A stretch of DNA of 64,000 nucleotides, from positions 1,450,606 through 1,514,605 of the forward strand of contig NZ_KB911581.1 in NCBI RefSeq assembly GCF_000383595.1, in the 5' to 3' direction. Positions 46,825 through 54,783 of this stretch are shown piece after piece. The notes beneath the pieces were generated by a model that worked only from the letters and a program-made list of their open reading frames with translations, was not told the DNA's origin and made no database searches. A program made the position numbers and the translations under genes. Source of the DNA: Streptomyces bottropensis ATCC 25435 (GTDB lineage: Bacteria; Actinomycetota; Actinomycetes; Streptomycetales; Streptomycetaceae). Position 1 is the stretch's first letter, and every line of letters starts with the position of its first letter.

Positions 46825-49770
46825 TCAGCTCTCCGCGGCCTCCACGGCGGCGGCGGCCTTGCGCGCGCGACGACGCGGGGCCGGGGTCTCGGCCACCGCC
46901 TCCTCGCCGACGGCCGCAGGCGCGGCCACCGCGGCCTTGCGCGTACGACGCGGCTTCGTGGCCTGCTCCTGCGTCGGCTGTGCCGGAACCGCCGCCTCGG
47001 CGGCTTCCGCCACGGTCTTGCGGGCGCGGCGGCGCGGCTTGGGCTCCTCGACGGTGTCGAGGGTGGCTTCGGCGGCGCTGTCGGTGGCCTCGACGGCGGC
47101 GGTGGCGGCCTTGCGGGTGCGGCGTCGGGGTGCGGCCGGGGCCTCCTCGGCGGTGGTCTCCTCGACCACGGCCTCGGCGGGTGCGGCGACCTTGCGGGTC
47201 CGGCGACGCGGCTTGGCGGGAGCCTCCTCGGCGGCCGTCCCCGGCGGTGTCGAGCGCCGCCTCGGCAGCGGCGGCCACGGGCGCGGCGCCGGCGGCTTAC
47301 GGGTCCGGCACGCGGCGCGGGCGCGGCCTCCTCGGCGACGGCCTCCACCACGGGCGGCCGGCTTCCCCCTCGTTGCGGCGCGCGGCGCCCGCGGCCGGTC
47401 GCGAGTTGGGTGGCGTTCCGGCGCGCGTCGGGCGCGGCGTGGCCTCCACGGCGGCGGTGGCGCCTTGCGGGTGCGGCGTTCGGCGGTGCCGGCGGCCTCT
47501 CCTCGGGCGCGCGCTTCCTGCCACCACGCGGCCCTCGCCGGCGGCTCCGGAGCTATCGCGCTCTCGGCGGCGCGCCGCGGCACGCGCGGGCCGCCGTCGG
47601 CGTGCGCTCGGCGGGCCTCGCCGACGGGCGTCCCGACGCGCGCGGCTTCGCGGCTGCTGTCCAGGCGCGATTCCGGCGCCGTCCCGCCGCTTCCCCAGGC
47701 GACGGCTGCCGCGTCGCTGCGCGGCCTTCCGCGGGTGCCCGCCCTGTCGGGTGTCGGCCGGTGCGCGGCGACGTGCCTGGCGCTCTCGTCCTCGAGAGCG
47801 GAGGCGGTTACGCGTTCGTTGCCCCCAGGCACTGCCGGATCCGCCGGCGCGCGGCGACCCTCGCGGGGCTCCTCGCGTGCGCGCAGGCGCCGGCTGGGGC
47901 CGGCACGCTCCAGCCTCCCACTGCGCGTACGGCGCGACGCCGGGGCGTAGCGCCCGGGCCTCACGCTCGGCGTCGGCGGACGCCGACGGGGCGGAGAAGC
48001 GCCGCCACGGCCGCGCGGCCCGGGCCCCCGGCGCCCGGTGCTCCGCTCTCGGCCTCTCCACCGAACTTGCGGGCGCGCGCGGCGGCCAGACGCGGCTTGG
48101 CGTCCTCCCCTCCACCGGCTCGGCGGGAAGCGCCCGCGAGCGGGTCGTTGAACCACCGAGTTCAGGGCCTTGTTGATCAGCTGCTCCGCGGATCCGTCCC
48201 GGCGACGAGGCGATCGCGCACCGGGGTTCGCCCCGGTCCGGGTGCGACGGCGACGGCGAGGCGTACGGCTTTCGCCCTCGGACTCCACGGAACCGGCGTC
48301 CGGCGTCCGCGCGGACTCCGAGGGCTGCGTGACGGCCGCGGCCTCCGGGGACACCCCGTCCACGGTGGCTCCACTGCGCGTACGGCGGCGACGACGCGGC
48401 GTACGCGCCGGGCGCTCACGCTCGCGCTCGGCGGACGACGACGGGGCGGAGGAACGGCCGCCACGGCCGCGCGGACCGCGCCCGCCCGGCTCGCCCAGGT
48501 CCTCCAGCTCCTCGGCCTCCAGCCCGGCACGAGTGCGCTCGGAGCGCGGCAGGACACCCTTGGTGCCGGTCGGGATGCTCAGCTCCTCGAAGAGGTGCGG
48601 GGAGGTGGAGTAGGTCTCCGGCGGGTCGTTGAACCCGAGGTTCAGCGCCTTGTTGATCAGCTGCCAGCGCGGGATGTCGTCCCAGTCGACGAGGGTGATC
48701 GCGATGCCCTTGGCGCCCGCGCGGCCCGTACGGCCGATGCGGTGCAGGTACGTCTTCTCGTCTTCGGGGGACTGGTAGTTGATGACGTGGGTGACACCCT
48801 CGACGTCGATGCCGCGGGCGGCGACGTCGGTGCAGACGAGGACGTCCACCTTGCCGTTGCGGAAGGCACGCAGGGCCTGCTCGCGCGCGCCCTGGCCGAG
48901 GTCGCCGTGGACCGCGCCGGAGGCGAAGCCCCGCTGCTTGAGCTGGTCGGCGAGATCGGCCGCGGTGCGCTTCGTACGGCAGAAGACCATGACCAGTCCC
49001 CGGCCGTCGGCCTGCAGTATGCGCGAGACGATCTCGGGCTTGTCCATGTTGTGCGCGCGGTAGATGTGCTGCGCGGTGTTCCGGACCGTCGCGCCCTCGT
49101 CGTCCGGCGACGTGGCGCTGATGTGGGTCGGCTGGGACATGTACCGGCGGGCCAGACCGATGACCGCGCCCGGCATGGTCGCCGAGAACAGCATCGTCTG
49201 GCGGCGGGCCGGAAGCATGTTGATGATCTTCTCGACGTCGGGCAGGAAGCCCAGGTCGAGCATCTCGTCGGCCTCGTCGAGGACCAGGCACTTGACGTGC
49301 TTCAGGTTCAGCTTCTTCTGGCCCGCGAGGTCGAGGAGCCGCCCCGGCGTACCGATGACGACGTCGACGCCCTTCTTGAGGGCCTCGACCTGGGGCTCGT
49401 AGGCGCGGCCGCCGTAGATCGCGGTGACGCGCACGTTGCGCACCTTGCCGGCGGTCAGCAGGTCGTTGGTGACCTGGGTGCACAGCTCGCGCGTGGGGAC
49501 GACGACGAGCGCCTGCGGCGAGTCGACGAGGTCCTCGGGCTTGGCGCGGCCGGCCTCGACGTCGGCGGGGACGACGACGCGCTCCAGGAGCGGGAGGCCG
49601 AAGCCCAGCGTCTTGCCGGTGCCGGTCTTGGCCTGGCCGATGATGTCGGTGCCGGTGAGGGCGACCGGGAGCGTCATCTCCTGGATGGGGAAGGGGCTGA
49701 TGATGCCGACGGCCTCAAGCGCCTCGGCGGTCTCGGGAAAGATTCCGAGATCTCGGAAAGTCGTAGTCAG
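46825..49770 (-). CDS. DEAD-box RNA helicase with Arg-rich C-terminal tail; central tail scrambled; probable CTG start
   Basis: ATP-dependent RNA helicase, 981 aa as read. Core motifs: Q motif FPIQEMTLPVAL, AKTGTGKT, PTRELCTQ, TPGRLLD, LDEADEML, FSATMPG, HRIGRTGRAG. The start is taken as CTG 49770 (LTTTFRDLGIF), 7 nt after GAGG; upstream GTGs at 49851/49869 encode non-conserved residues. The tail is built of PRRRxRTRKA units. Residues ~540-830 (about 47270-48180) look frame-scrambled and partly duplicate the preceding 450-480 bp, so the true protein may be shorter or disrupted. Core helicase is certain; the tail as given is not. Confidence 0.82.
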   Translation of the reverse strand: MTTTFRDLGIFPETAEALEAVGIISPFPIQEMTLPVALTGTDIIGQAKTGTGKTLGFGLPLLERVVVPADVEAGRAKPEDLVDSPQALVVVPTRELCTQVTNDLLTAGKVRNVRVTAIYGGRAYEPQVEALKKGVDVVIGTPGRLLDLAGQKKLNLKHVKCLVLDEADEMLDLGFLPDVEKIINMLPARRQTMLFSATMPGAVIGLARRYMSQPTHISATSPDDEGATVRNTAQHIYRAHNMDKPEIVSRILQADGRGLVMVFCRTKRTAADLADQLKQRGFASGAVHGDLGQGAREQALRAFRNGKVDVLVCTDVAARGIDVEGVTHVINYQSPEDEKTYLHRIGRTGRAGAKGIAITLVDWDDIPRWQLINKALNLGFNDPPETYSTSPHLFEELSIPTGTKGVLPRSERTRAGLEAEELEDLGEPGGRGPRGRGGRSSAPSSSAERERERPARTPRRRRRTRSGATVDGVSPEAAAVTQPSESARTPDAGSVESEGESRTPRRRRRTRTGANPGARSPRRRDGSAEQLINKALNSVVQRPARGRFPPSRWRGGRQAASGRRARPQVRWRGRERSTGRRGPGPRGRGGASPPRRRPPTPSVRPGRYAPASRRTRSGRLERAGPSRRLRAREEPREGRRAPADPAVPGGNERVTASALEDESARHVAAHRPTPDRAGTRGRPRSDAAAVAWGSGGTAPESRLDSSREAARVGTPVGEARRAHADGGPRVPRRAAESAIAPEPPARAAWWQEARARGEAAGTAERRTRKAPPPPWRPRRARRAPERHPTRDRPRAPRAATRGKPAARGGGRRRGGRARAACRTRKPPAPRPWPPLPRRRSTPPGTAAEEAPAKPRRRTRKVAAPAEAVVEETTAEEAPAAPRRRTRKAATAAVEATDSAAEATLDTVEEPKPRRRARKTVAEAAEAAVPAQPTQEQATKPRRTRKAAVAAPAAVGEEAVAETPAPRRRARKAAAAVEAAES
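47918..48660. repeat. Imperfect ~450-480-bp tandem duplication inside the helicase tail
   Basis: 47918-48180 aligns with 48371-48660: CCACTGCGCGTACGGCG at 47918 and 48371, and TTCAG(G/C)GCCTTGTTGATCAG at 48161 and 48641. The offset drifts from 453 to 480 bp because the left copy carries many small indels. Confidence 0.7.
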
Positions 49771-50176
49771 GGTGCTGCCTCTTCTGTGTACGCGGTGTGA
49801 GGCGAGCGCGGGGGTCGTGTCGGACCGTGCCGGGGACGTCGGCCGCCTCACGGGCGGACCGTGTGGCACGGGACCACTGCCGACGCTCTAGCGCTCATAC
49901 CGCTGAGGGGTTCCCTCCGGACGCCGTACGCGATGTGCCGTACGGAGATAAGGAGGGCTGTCGGGTCGGAGCCGATCGGGCCACCGACCGGGCATCCTCA
50001 TGCGTGCGGCCTGTCGAGATACGGTCGAACGAGCGAACTACGTCGACGTACCAGCAGGCGCATTACCACCATACCCCGGAATCGCGCATATGCGATGGCC
50101 GGTTTGGTCACGTGGTGGGTGTCACGCCCAGGGCCACGCGAAATGACCGGGCCCTCCCGCGTCGCGCGGAGCGGGC

Positions 50177-50182
50177 TATTGT
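50177..50182 (+). promoter_or_regulatory. -10 box of a putative leaderless transcript (ferritin-like gene)
   Basis: TATTGT followed by 7 nt and the ATG at 50190; no Shine-Dalgarno between. No good -35 seen. Confidence 0.4.
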
Positions 50183-50189
50183 GCGCTTC

Positions 50190-50957
50190 ATGACCACGTC
50201 TGACAAGCCTGAGAACGCCACCGGCGGCGAGCCCGCCGACGCCGCCGACACCGCCGAGGTCACCGGGATCGCAGCCCAGGACTGGACCCGGGCAGCCGCC
50301 GACCCGCAGTACCGCGCGGCGGTGGTGGATCTGCTGGGCGCGCTGGCGTACGGGGAACTGGCGGCGTTCGAACGGCTCGCGGAGGACGCGAAGCTGGCGC
50401 CGACCCTCGTCGACAAGGCGGAGCTGGCGAAGATGGCGTCGGCCGAGTTCCACCACTTCGAGAGGCTCGCCGGCCGGCTCACCGAGATCGGCGAGGAGCC
50501 GACGCGGGCCATGGAGCCGTTCGTCGAGGCGCTCGACGGCTTCCACCGGCAGACCGCGCCGTCGGACTGGCTGGAGGGGCTCGTCAAGGCGTACGTCGGC
50601 GACTCGATCGCCAGCGACTTCTACCGGGAGGTCGCGGCGCACCTCGACTCGGACACGCGCGGGCTGGTGCTCGCCGTCCTCGACGACACGGGGCACGCCG
50701 GTTTCGCCGTGGAGAAGGTGCGCGCCGCGATCGACGAGGACCCGCGAGTGGGCGGCCGACTGGCGCTGTGGGCACGGCGGTTGATGGGGGAGGCGCTGTC
50801 GCAGTCGCAGCGGGTGGTGGCCGACCGCGACGCCCTGTCCACGATGCTCGTGGGCGGTGTCGCCGACGGGTTCGATCTGGCCGAGGTGGGGCGGATGTTC
50901 TCGCGGATCACCGAGGCGCACACGAAGCGGATGGCCGCGCTGGGCCTGGCCGCGTGA
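50190..50957 (+). CDS. Ferritin-like fold protein (MiaE/tRNA-hydroxylase-like)
   Basis: 255 aa. After an acidic disordered N-terminus (~30 residues) comes a four-helix bundle with ligand-type motifs: LAYGELAAFERLAED, SAEFHHFERLAGRL, VGDSIASDFYREVA and DDTGHAGFAVEKVR (Glu/His pairs). This resembles the ferritin-like diiron family of actinobacteria that includes tRNA hydroxylase relatives. Whether it binds metal is not proven by sequence alone. Divergent from the helicase gene; start context suggests a leaderless mRNA. Confidence 0.85.
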   Translation: MTTSDKPENATGGEPADAADTAEVTGIAAQDWTRAAADPQYRAAVVDLLGALAYGELAAFERLAEDAKLAPTLVDKAELAKMASAEFHHFERLAGRLTEIGEEPTRAMEPFVEALDGFHRQTAPSDWLEGLVKAYVGDSIASDFYREVAAHLDSDTRGLVLAVLDDTGHAGFAVEKVRAAIDEDPRVGGRLALWARRLMGEALSQSQRVVADRDALSTMLVGGVADGFDLAEVGRMFSRITEAHTKRMAALGLAA

Positions 50958-51163
50958 GCGGCTGCCCGTGAGCGGCTGCCCGTGAGCGGCAGGCTGTGAG
51001 CGCCTAATCGCTGTGGGGTGCGGTGCCGTCCTGCGGGTGCGGGTGCGGGAACGGGTCCGGTCGTGGCCCGTCGCGTGGTTCTCCGCACCCCTGGACGGGG
51101 GGCTTCGCCGCTGTCAGAGGGTCTTCCGCACACAGAGGGTCTGCCGCGCGCGGTGGGTCTTCC

Positions 51164-51436
51164 TCACGCCGTCGCCGAGCTGCTGCGTCGAAAGCGTTCC
51201 GTCGGGCGCAGCAGCAGGGACAGGGAGGCCGCCGCCACGACCAGTGCGCCGGTGAGGATCAGCGGGTAGTTCACCGAGCCCAGTGCCGTGTGGGTCAGGA
51301 AGGCGCCGAAGAGGGCGCCCGCGGTGCCGGTCGGAAGGACCAGGGTGCGGGACGGCAGGCGGTGCGGGAGCCGGTAGGCGGCGGCACAGGCCAGGGCGAA
51401 ACCGAGCAGTGCGGATCCGAGTGCTTCCAAGAACAT
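51164..51436 (-). CDS. Small integral membrane protein
   Basis: 90 aa from ATG 51436 with GAGGGAA 9 nt upstream. Three hydrophobic segments: residues ~5-22 (LGSALLGFALACAAAYRL), ~33-50 (GTAGALFGAFLTHTALGS) and ~54-70 (YPLILTGALVVAAASLSL). A basic Ser-rich tail follows. Unknown family, conserved in layout beside the DUF3107 gene. Confidence 0.72.
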   Translation of the reverse strand: MFLEALGSALLGFALACAAAYRLPHRLPSRTLVLPTGTAGALFGAFLTHTALGSVNYPLILTGALVVAAASLSLLLRPTERFRRSSSATA

Positions 51437-51583
51437 GATCGGGTTCCCTCCCGCACGGCCTGAACTGGGCAGATCGGTCGTAGCCCGTACTACCCGTGAG
51501 CCGTGGGACGCAATCATCGTCGGCGCCTGTGATGTGCCGGTCGGGCCCGCCTCGGCCGGTGGGAGCCATGAGAAGCGGACGCA

Positions 51584-51623
51584 CGGAGGGGCCCGGTGGT
51601 TTTCACACCACCGGGCCCCTCCG
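51584..51623. terminator. Terminator after the DUF3107 gene
   Basis: Perfect 17-bp stem CGGAGGGGCCCGGTGGT / ACCACCGGGCCCCTCCG with loop TTTCAC, 21 nt from the stop on the minus strand. Confidence 0.9.
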
Positions 51624-51644
51624 TACGTCTCCAGAGCCTCGCGA

Positions 51645-51872
51645 CTACAGCGCGCTGAAGCCCACCTTGCGGACGGCCGACTCGCCGATGTCGACGTAGG
51701 CGAGACGGTCGGCCGGGATCAGCACCTTGCGGCCGTGCTCGTCCGTGAGGCTCAGCAGCGCCGACTTGCCGGTCAGCGCCTCGGCAACGGCACGCTCGAC
51801 CTCCTCGGCACTCTGACCGCTCTCCAGAACGATCTCGCGAGGCGCGTGCTGCACGCCGATCTTGACCTCCAC
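51645..51872 (-). CDS. DUF3107 protein
   Basis: 75 aa, GTG start behind GGAGGGACATAGCC. Matches the actinobacterial DUF3107 family end to end: VEVKIGVQHAPREIVLESGQ, LSLTDEHGRKVLIPADRLAY and VDIGESAVRKVGF. Small cytosolic protein of unknown function. Monocistronic, ending in a strong hairpin; next to the TetR gene as in many actinobacteria. Confidence 0.93.
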   Translation of the reverse strand: MEVKIGVQHAPREIVLESGQSAEEVERAVAEALTGKSALLSLTDEHGRKVLIPADRLAYVDIGESAVRKVGFSAL

Positions 51873-52132
51873 GGCTATGTCCCTCCGACGGTCAGTGAAG
51901 TGCGCGGGCTTCCGCGCCGTACCCAGCACACATTAGCCCGGTGAGGGGACGTACACGCTCCGCCTGAGAACGCCAGGAGCGAACAGGGCGTGGGAACAAA
52001 ATCCCGCACCGTGGCCGAGCCGCGGTGGCCGGCCCGGGGCCGTACGGCCGGTGCCGCCGACCGGGCCGACGGTCGGCGTCGTCGGTCAGCGGTGCCGATC
52101 GTTTGATCGGCGGTGCTGGTCAGCCGCGCCGA

Positions 52133-52774
52133 TCAGTGCTGGTCGAGGCCGTGCAAGGGGAAGCCGGCGATACCGCGCCAGGCCAGCGAGGCGAGCAACT
52201 GGACGGCCTGCTCGCGCGGGACGCTGCGGTCGCTGTGCAGCCAGGACCGCGCCACCACCTGGGAGAGGCCGCCCAGTCCCGAGGCGAGGAGCATCGACTC
52301 CGCGCGCGAGAGGCCGGTGTCCTCCGCGATGACGTCGCGGATGGCCTCGGCGCACTCGTTGGTGACCTTGTCGACGCGCTCGCGCACGGCGGGCTCGTTC
52401 GTCAGGTCGGACTCGAAGACCAGCCGGAAGGCACCGCCCTCGTCCTCGACGTACGCGAAATAGGCGTCCATCGTCGCGAGGACCCGCTGCTTGTTGTCGG
52501 TCGTCGACGCCAGCGCACCCCGCACGGCCTGGATCAGGGACTCGCAGTGCTGGTCCAGCAGCGCCAGGTAGAGGTCGAGCTTGCCGGGGAAGTGCTGGTA
52601 GAGCACCGGCTTGCTGACTCCGGCGCGCTCGGCGATGTCGTCCATCGCGGCGGAGTGGTAGCCCTGGGCCACGAAGACTTCCTGGGCGGCGCCCAGCAAC
52701 TGGTTCCGCCGGGCTCGGCGGGGCAGCCGTGTGCCTCGCGGGCGCGCCGCCTCTGTCTGCTCGATGGCTGTCAC
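52133..52774 (-). CDS. TetR-family transcriptional regulator
   Basis: 213 aa from GTG 52774 behind GGGAGGCGGC. N-terminal HTH: NQLLGAAQEVFVAQGYHSAA then MDDIAERAGVSKPVLYQHFP, with KLDLYLALL starting the ligand domain. The basic N-terminus PRGTRLPRRARR is typical of this group. Ligand and operator unknown; no palindrome was seen directly upstream, though the operator-like site at 26286 shows a TetR-type site exists in the window. Confidence 0.93.
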   Translation of the reverse strand: MTAIEQTEAARPRGTRLPRRARRNQLLGAAQEVFVAQGYHSAAMDDIAERAGVSKPVLYQHFPGKLDLYLALLDQHCESLIQAVRGALASTTDNKQRVLATMDAYFAYVEDEGGAFRLVFESDLTNEPAVRERVDKVTNECAEAIRDVIAEDTGLSRAESMLLASGLGGLSQVVARSWLHSDRSVPREQAVQLLASLAWRGIAGFPLHGLDQH

Positions 52775-52975
52775 GCCGCCTCCCAAGATCGTCCACGTGC
52801 GGGTGTGCGCCGCGCCGCCATCGTACTTTTCGGTAACCCGGGTGTGCGCGGTGCGAGCGCAGAATTTCACGGACCGGACGCCGGGGAAAGTGCCGCGGAC
52901 CGCACCAAACAGGGGCATGGCGGGCAGAAGGAAGCCCTTTCTCGTCACCGGTCGTCGTCCCTGGTGGGGCTCGGG

Positions 52976-53194
52976 TTACCGGTAGTCCTCCTCGTCGAGC
53001 GAGACCACGCGGGCCTGTTCCGCCAGATCGGCCTCGTTGGCGGCACCCGGATCGACGTCGGTCAAGGGGTCGTCCCGGTGCTGCGCGATGTCCTTGTGCT
53101 GCTCGGCGGTATCGGCCTCCGGGGCCTCGACGTCGTCGAACTCCGTGAGGTCCTCCTCGGTGAAGGTGTCGGGATCGGTCGGGTCGAAGGTCAT
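52976..53194 (-). CDS. Small acidic protein, unknown
   Basis: 72 aa, ATG behind AAGGGGACCACG. Highly acidic and hydrophilic (FDPTDPDTFTEEDLTEFDDV), no Cys, ends ARVVSLDEEDYR. Probably intrinsically disordered. Similar acidic mini-proteins are common in Streptomyces; function unknown. It lies upstream of the TetR gene on the same strand. Confidence 0.72.
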   Translation of the reverse strand: MTFDPTDPDTFTEEDLTEFDDVEAPEADTAEQHKDIAQHRDDPLTDVDPGAANEADLAEQARVVSLDEEDYR

Positions 53195-53452
53195 CGTGGT
53201 CCCCTTCCTGGTGCTGCTGTCCTGATGTCGCTCCTGGTCCTGTCCTGGCGCCGCCGGACGTCCCCTGGGCGGCCGGACCACGTACGGGTGCCCTCTTCGC
53301 GAGCCTGGATGCCCTGTTTATGAGCCTAGGAGAAGGGTGATCGTGGCGCTATGCGATCACCGGCGGCCTCGCCGTGAGCGCGGTGGTGGGCGATCCGCGG
53401 TCGGTCCCGCACAAACGGCTGGTTCAAGTCCGTACCTGTGACGGCGAACACA

Positions 53453-53481
53453 TGAGTCACTGCGTGATCGTCTCGTAACAT
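53453..53481 (+). promoter_or_regulatory. Promoter of the alpha/beta hydrolase gene, leaderless type
   Basis: TGAGTC (53453-53458), 17-nt spacer, TAACAT (53476-53481), 7 nt to the ATG at 53489 and no Shine-Dalgarno. Confidence 0.5.
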
Positions 53482-53488
53482 TGCCCGC

Positions 53489-54775
53489 ATGTCCTCGACC
53501 GAGCTGCCATCCCTGCTGACCGCCACCGCGTCGCCGAAGGCGAGTGCCGTGCGTGTGGCGCCCGGCGAGCGGATGAGAACGGTCCGGCTGCCGGGGATCA
53601 CGCTGTCGGTGCGGTCGAGACCGCCGGCGCGCGAAGGGCTGCCGCCCGCCCTGTACGTGCACGGCCTGGGCGGTTCCTCGCAGAACTGGTCCGCGCTGAT
53701 GCCGCTGCTCGACGGCCTCGTGGACGGTGAGGCCGTCGATCTGCCCGGCTTCGGCGACTCGCCGCCGCCGGACGACGGCAACTACTCCGTCACGGGACAC
53801 GCGCGCGCGGTCATCCGTCATCTCGACGCGGCGGGGCGTGGCCCTGTGCACCTCTTCGGCAATTCCCTCGGCGGCGCGATCGCGACCCGTGTCGCCGCCC
53901 TCCGCCCTGATCTCGTCCGCACCCTGACCCTGGTGTCGCCCGCCCTGCCCGAGCTGCGCGTGCAGCGGACCGCCGTGCCGACCGCGCTGCTGGCGCTGCC
54001 GGGCATGTCGGCGCTCTTCACCCGCTTCACCAAGGGCTGGAGCGCCGAGCAGCGCGTGCGGGGCGTCACGGCGCTCTGTTACGGCGACCCCGGCCGCGTC
54101 TCGGACGAGGGTTTCCGCAACGCCGTCGAGGAGATGGAGCGGCGTCTGCAACTCCCTTACATGTGGGACGCGTTGACACGTTCCGCTCGTGGGCTCGTGG
54201 ACGCGTACACCCTGGGCGGGCAGCACTCGCTCTGGCGTCAGGCCGAGCGGGTCCTCGCCCCGACCCTCCTCGTCTACGGCCGTCGCGACCAGCTCGTCGG
54301 CTACCGCATGGCCCAGCGCGCCGCCCGCTCCTTCCGCGACTCCCGCCTCGTCTGCCTGCCGGACGCGGGGCACGTGGCGATGATGGAGTATCCGGAGGCT
54401 GTGGCGGCCGCGTTCCGGGATCTGCTCGCGGATGCCGGGGCGAGGGCGCCGGGGGCTGGGGGCTGGGATGCGGACGTGTATCCGGAGTCGGACTCGGGCT
54501 CGTACTCGCAGGGGCAGGGGCAGGGGCAGGGGCAGGGGCAGGGGCAGGTGAGTGCCGTGCGTGCGGAGTCTGGCGCGGCTTCGGCTTCGGCTTCGGCTTC
54601 CGGTTCGGCGTCGGCTTCCGGTTCGTCTTCGGGTCCCGGTTCGGGTTCCGGTTCGGGGTCGGTCGACTCCTCGGGTGTGGGTGGTTCGGTGGTCGGCGGT
54701 GGTTCGGCCGGTGCCGACAGTGCTGGATCGGTCGCCGACGGCCCTCCACCGGGCAACCCCGGCGGGGGGAGCTGA
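53489..54775 (+). CDS. Alpha/beta hydrolase with low-complexity C-terminal tail
   Basis: 428 aa. Catalytic fold in residues ~45-315: ALYVHGLGGSSQNWSALMPL, nucleophile LFGNSLGGAIA, acid LVYGRRDQLVGY, His LPDAGHVAMMEYPEAV. Residues ~325-428 are a low-complexity tail: (QG)6 from CAGGGG hexamers, then Ala-Ser and Gly-Ser runs. No signal peptide. Start fixed by the leaderless promoter context. The next gene begins 8 nt after its stop, so it is probably cotranscribed with the DUF3152 gene. Substrate unknown. Confidence 0.87.
   Translation: MSSTELPSLLTATASPKASAVRVAPGERMRTVRLPGITLSVRSRPPAREGLPPALYVHGLGGSSQNWSALMPLLDGLVDGEAVDLPGFGDSPPPDDGNYSVTGHARAVIRHLDAAGRGPVHLFGNSLGGAIATRVAALRPDLVRTLTLVSPALPELRVQRTAVPTALLALPGMSALFTRFTKGWSAEQRVRGVTALCYGDPGRVSDEGFRNAVEEMERRLQLPYMWDALTRSARGLVDAYTLGGQHSLWRQAERVLAPTLLVYGRRDQLVGYRMAQRAARSFRDSRLVCLPDAGHVAMMEYPEAVAAAFRDLLADAGARAPGAGGWDADVYPESDSGSYSQGQGQGQGQGQGQVSAVRAESGAASASASASGSASASGSSSGPGSGSGSGSVDSSGVGGSVVGGGSAGADSAGSVADGPPPGNPGGGS
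54509..54544. repeat. Hexanucleotide tandem repeat (CAGGGG)6
   Basis: Six perfect CAGGGG units in frame with the hydrolase gene, coding six Gln-Gly dipeptides; a CAGGTG follows. Confidence 0.93.
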
Positions 54776-54783
54776 GGCGCGGC

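Noticed and set aside
53415..53440. GGTTCAAGTCC resembling a tRNA T-arm
   Set aside because: No pairing T-stem and no acceptor, D or anticodon arms around it.
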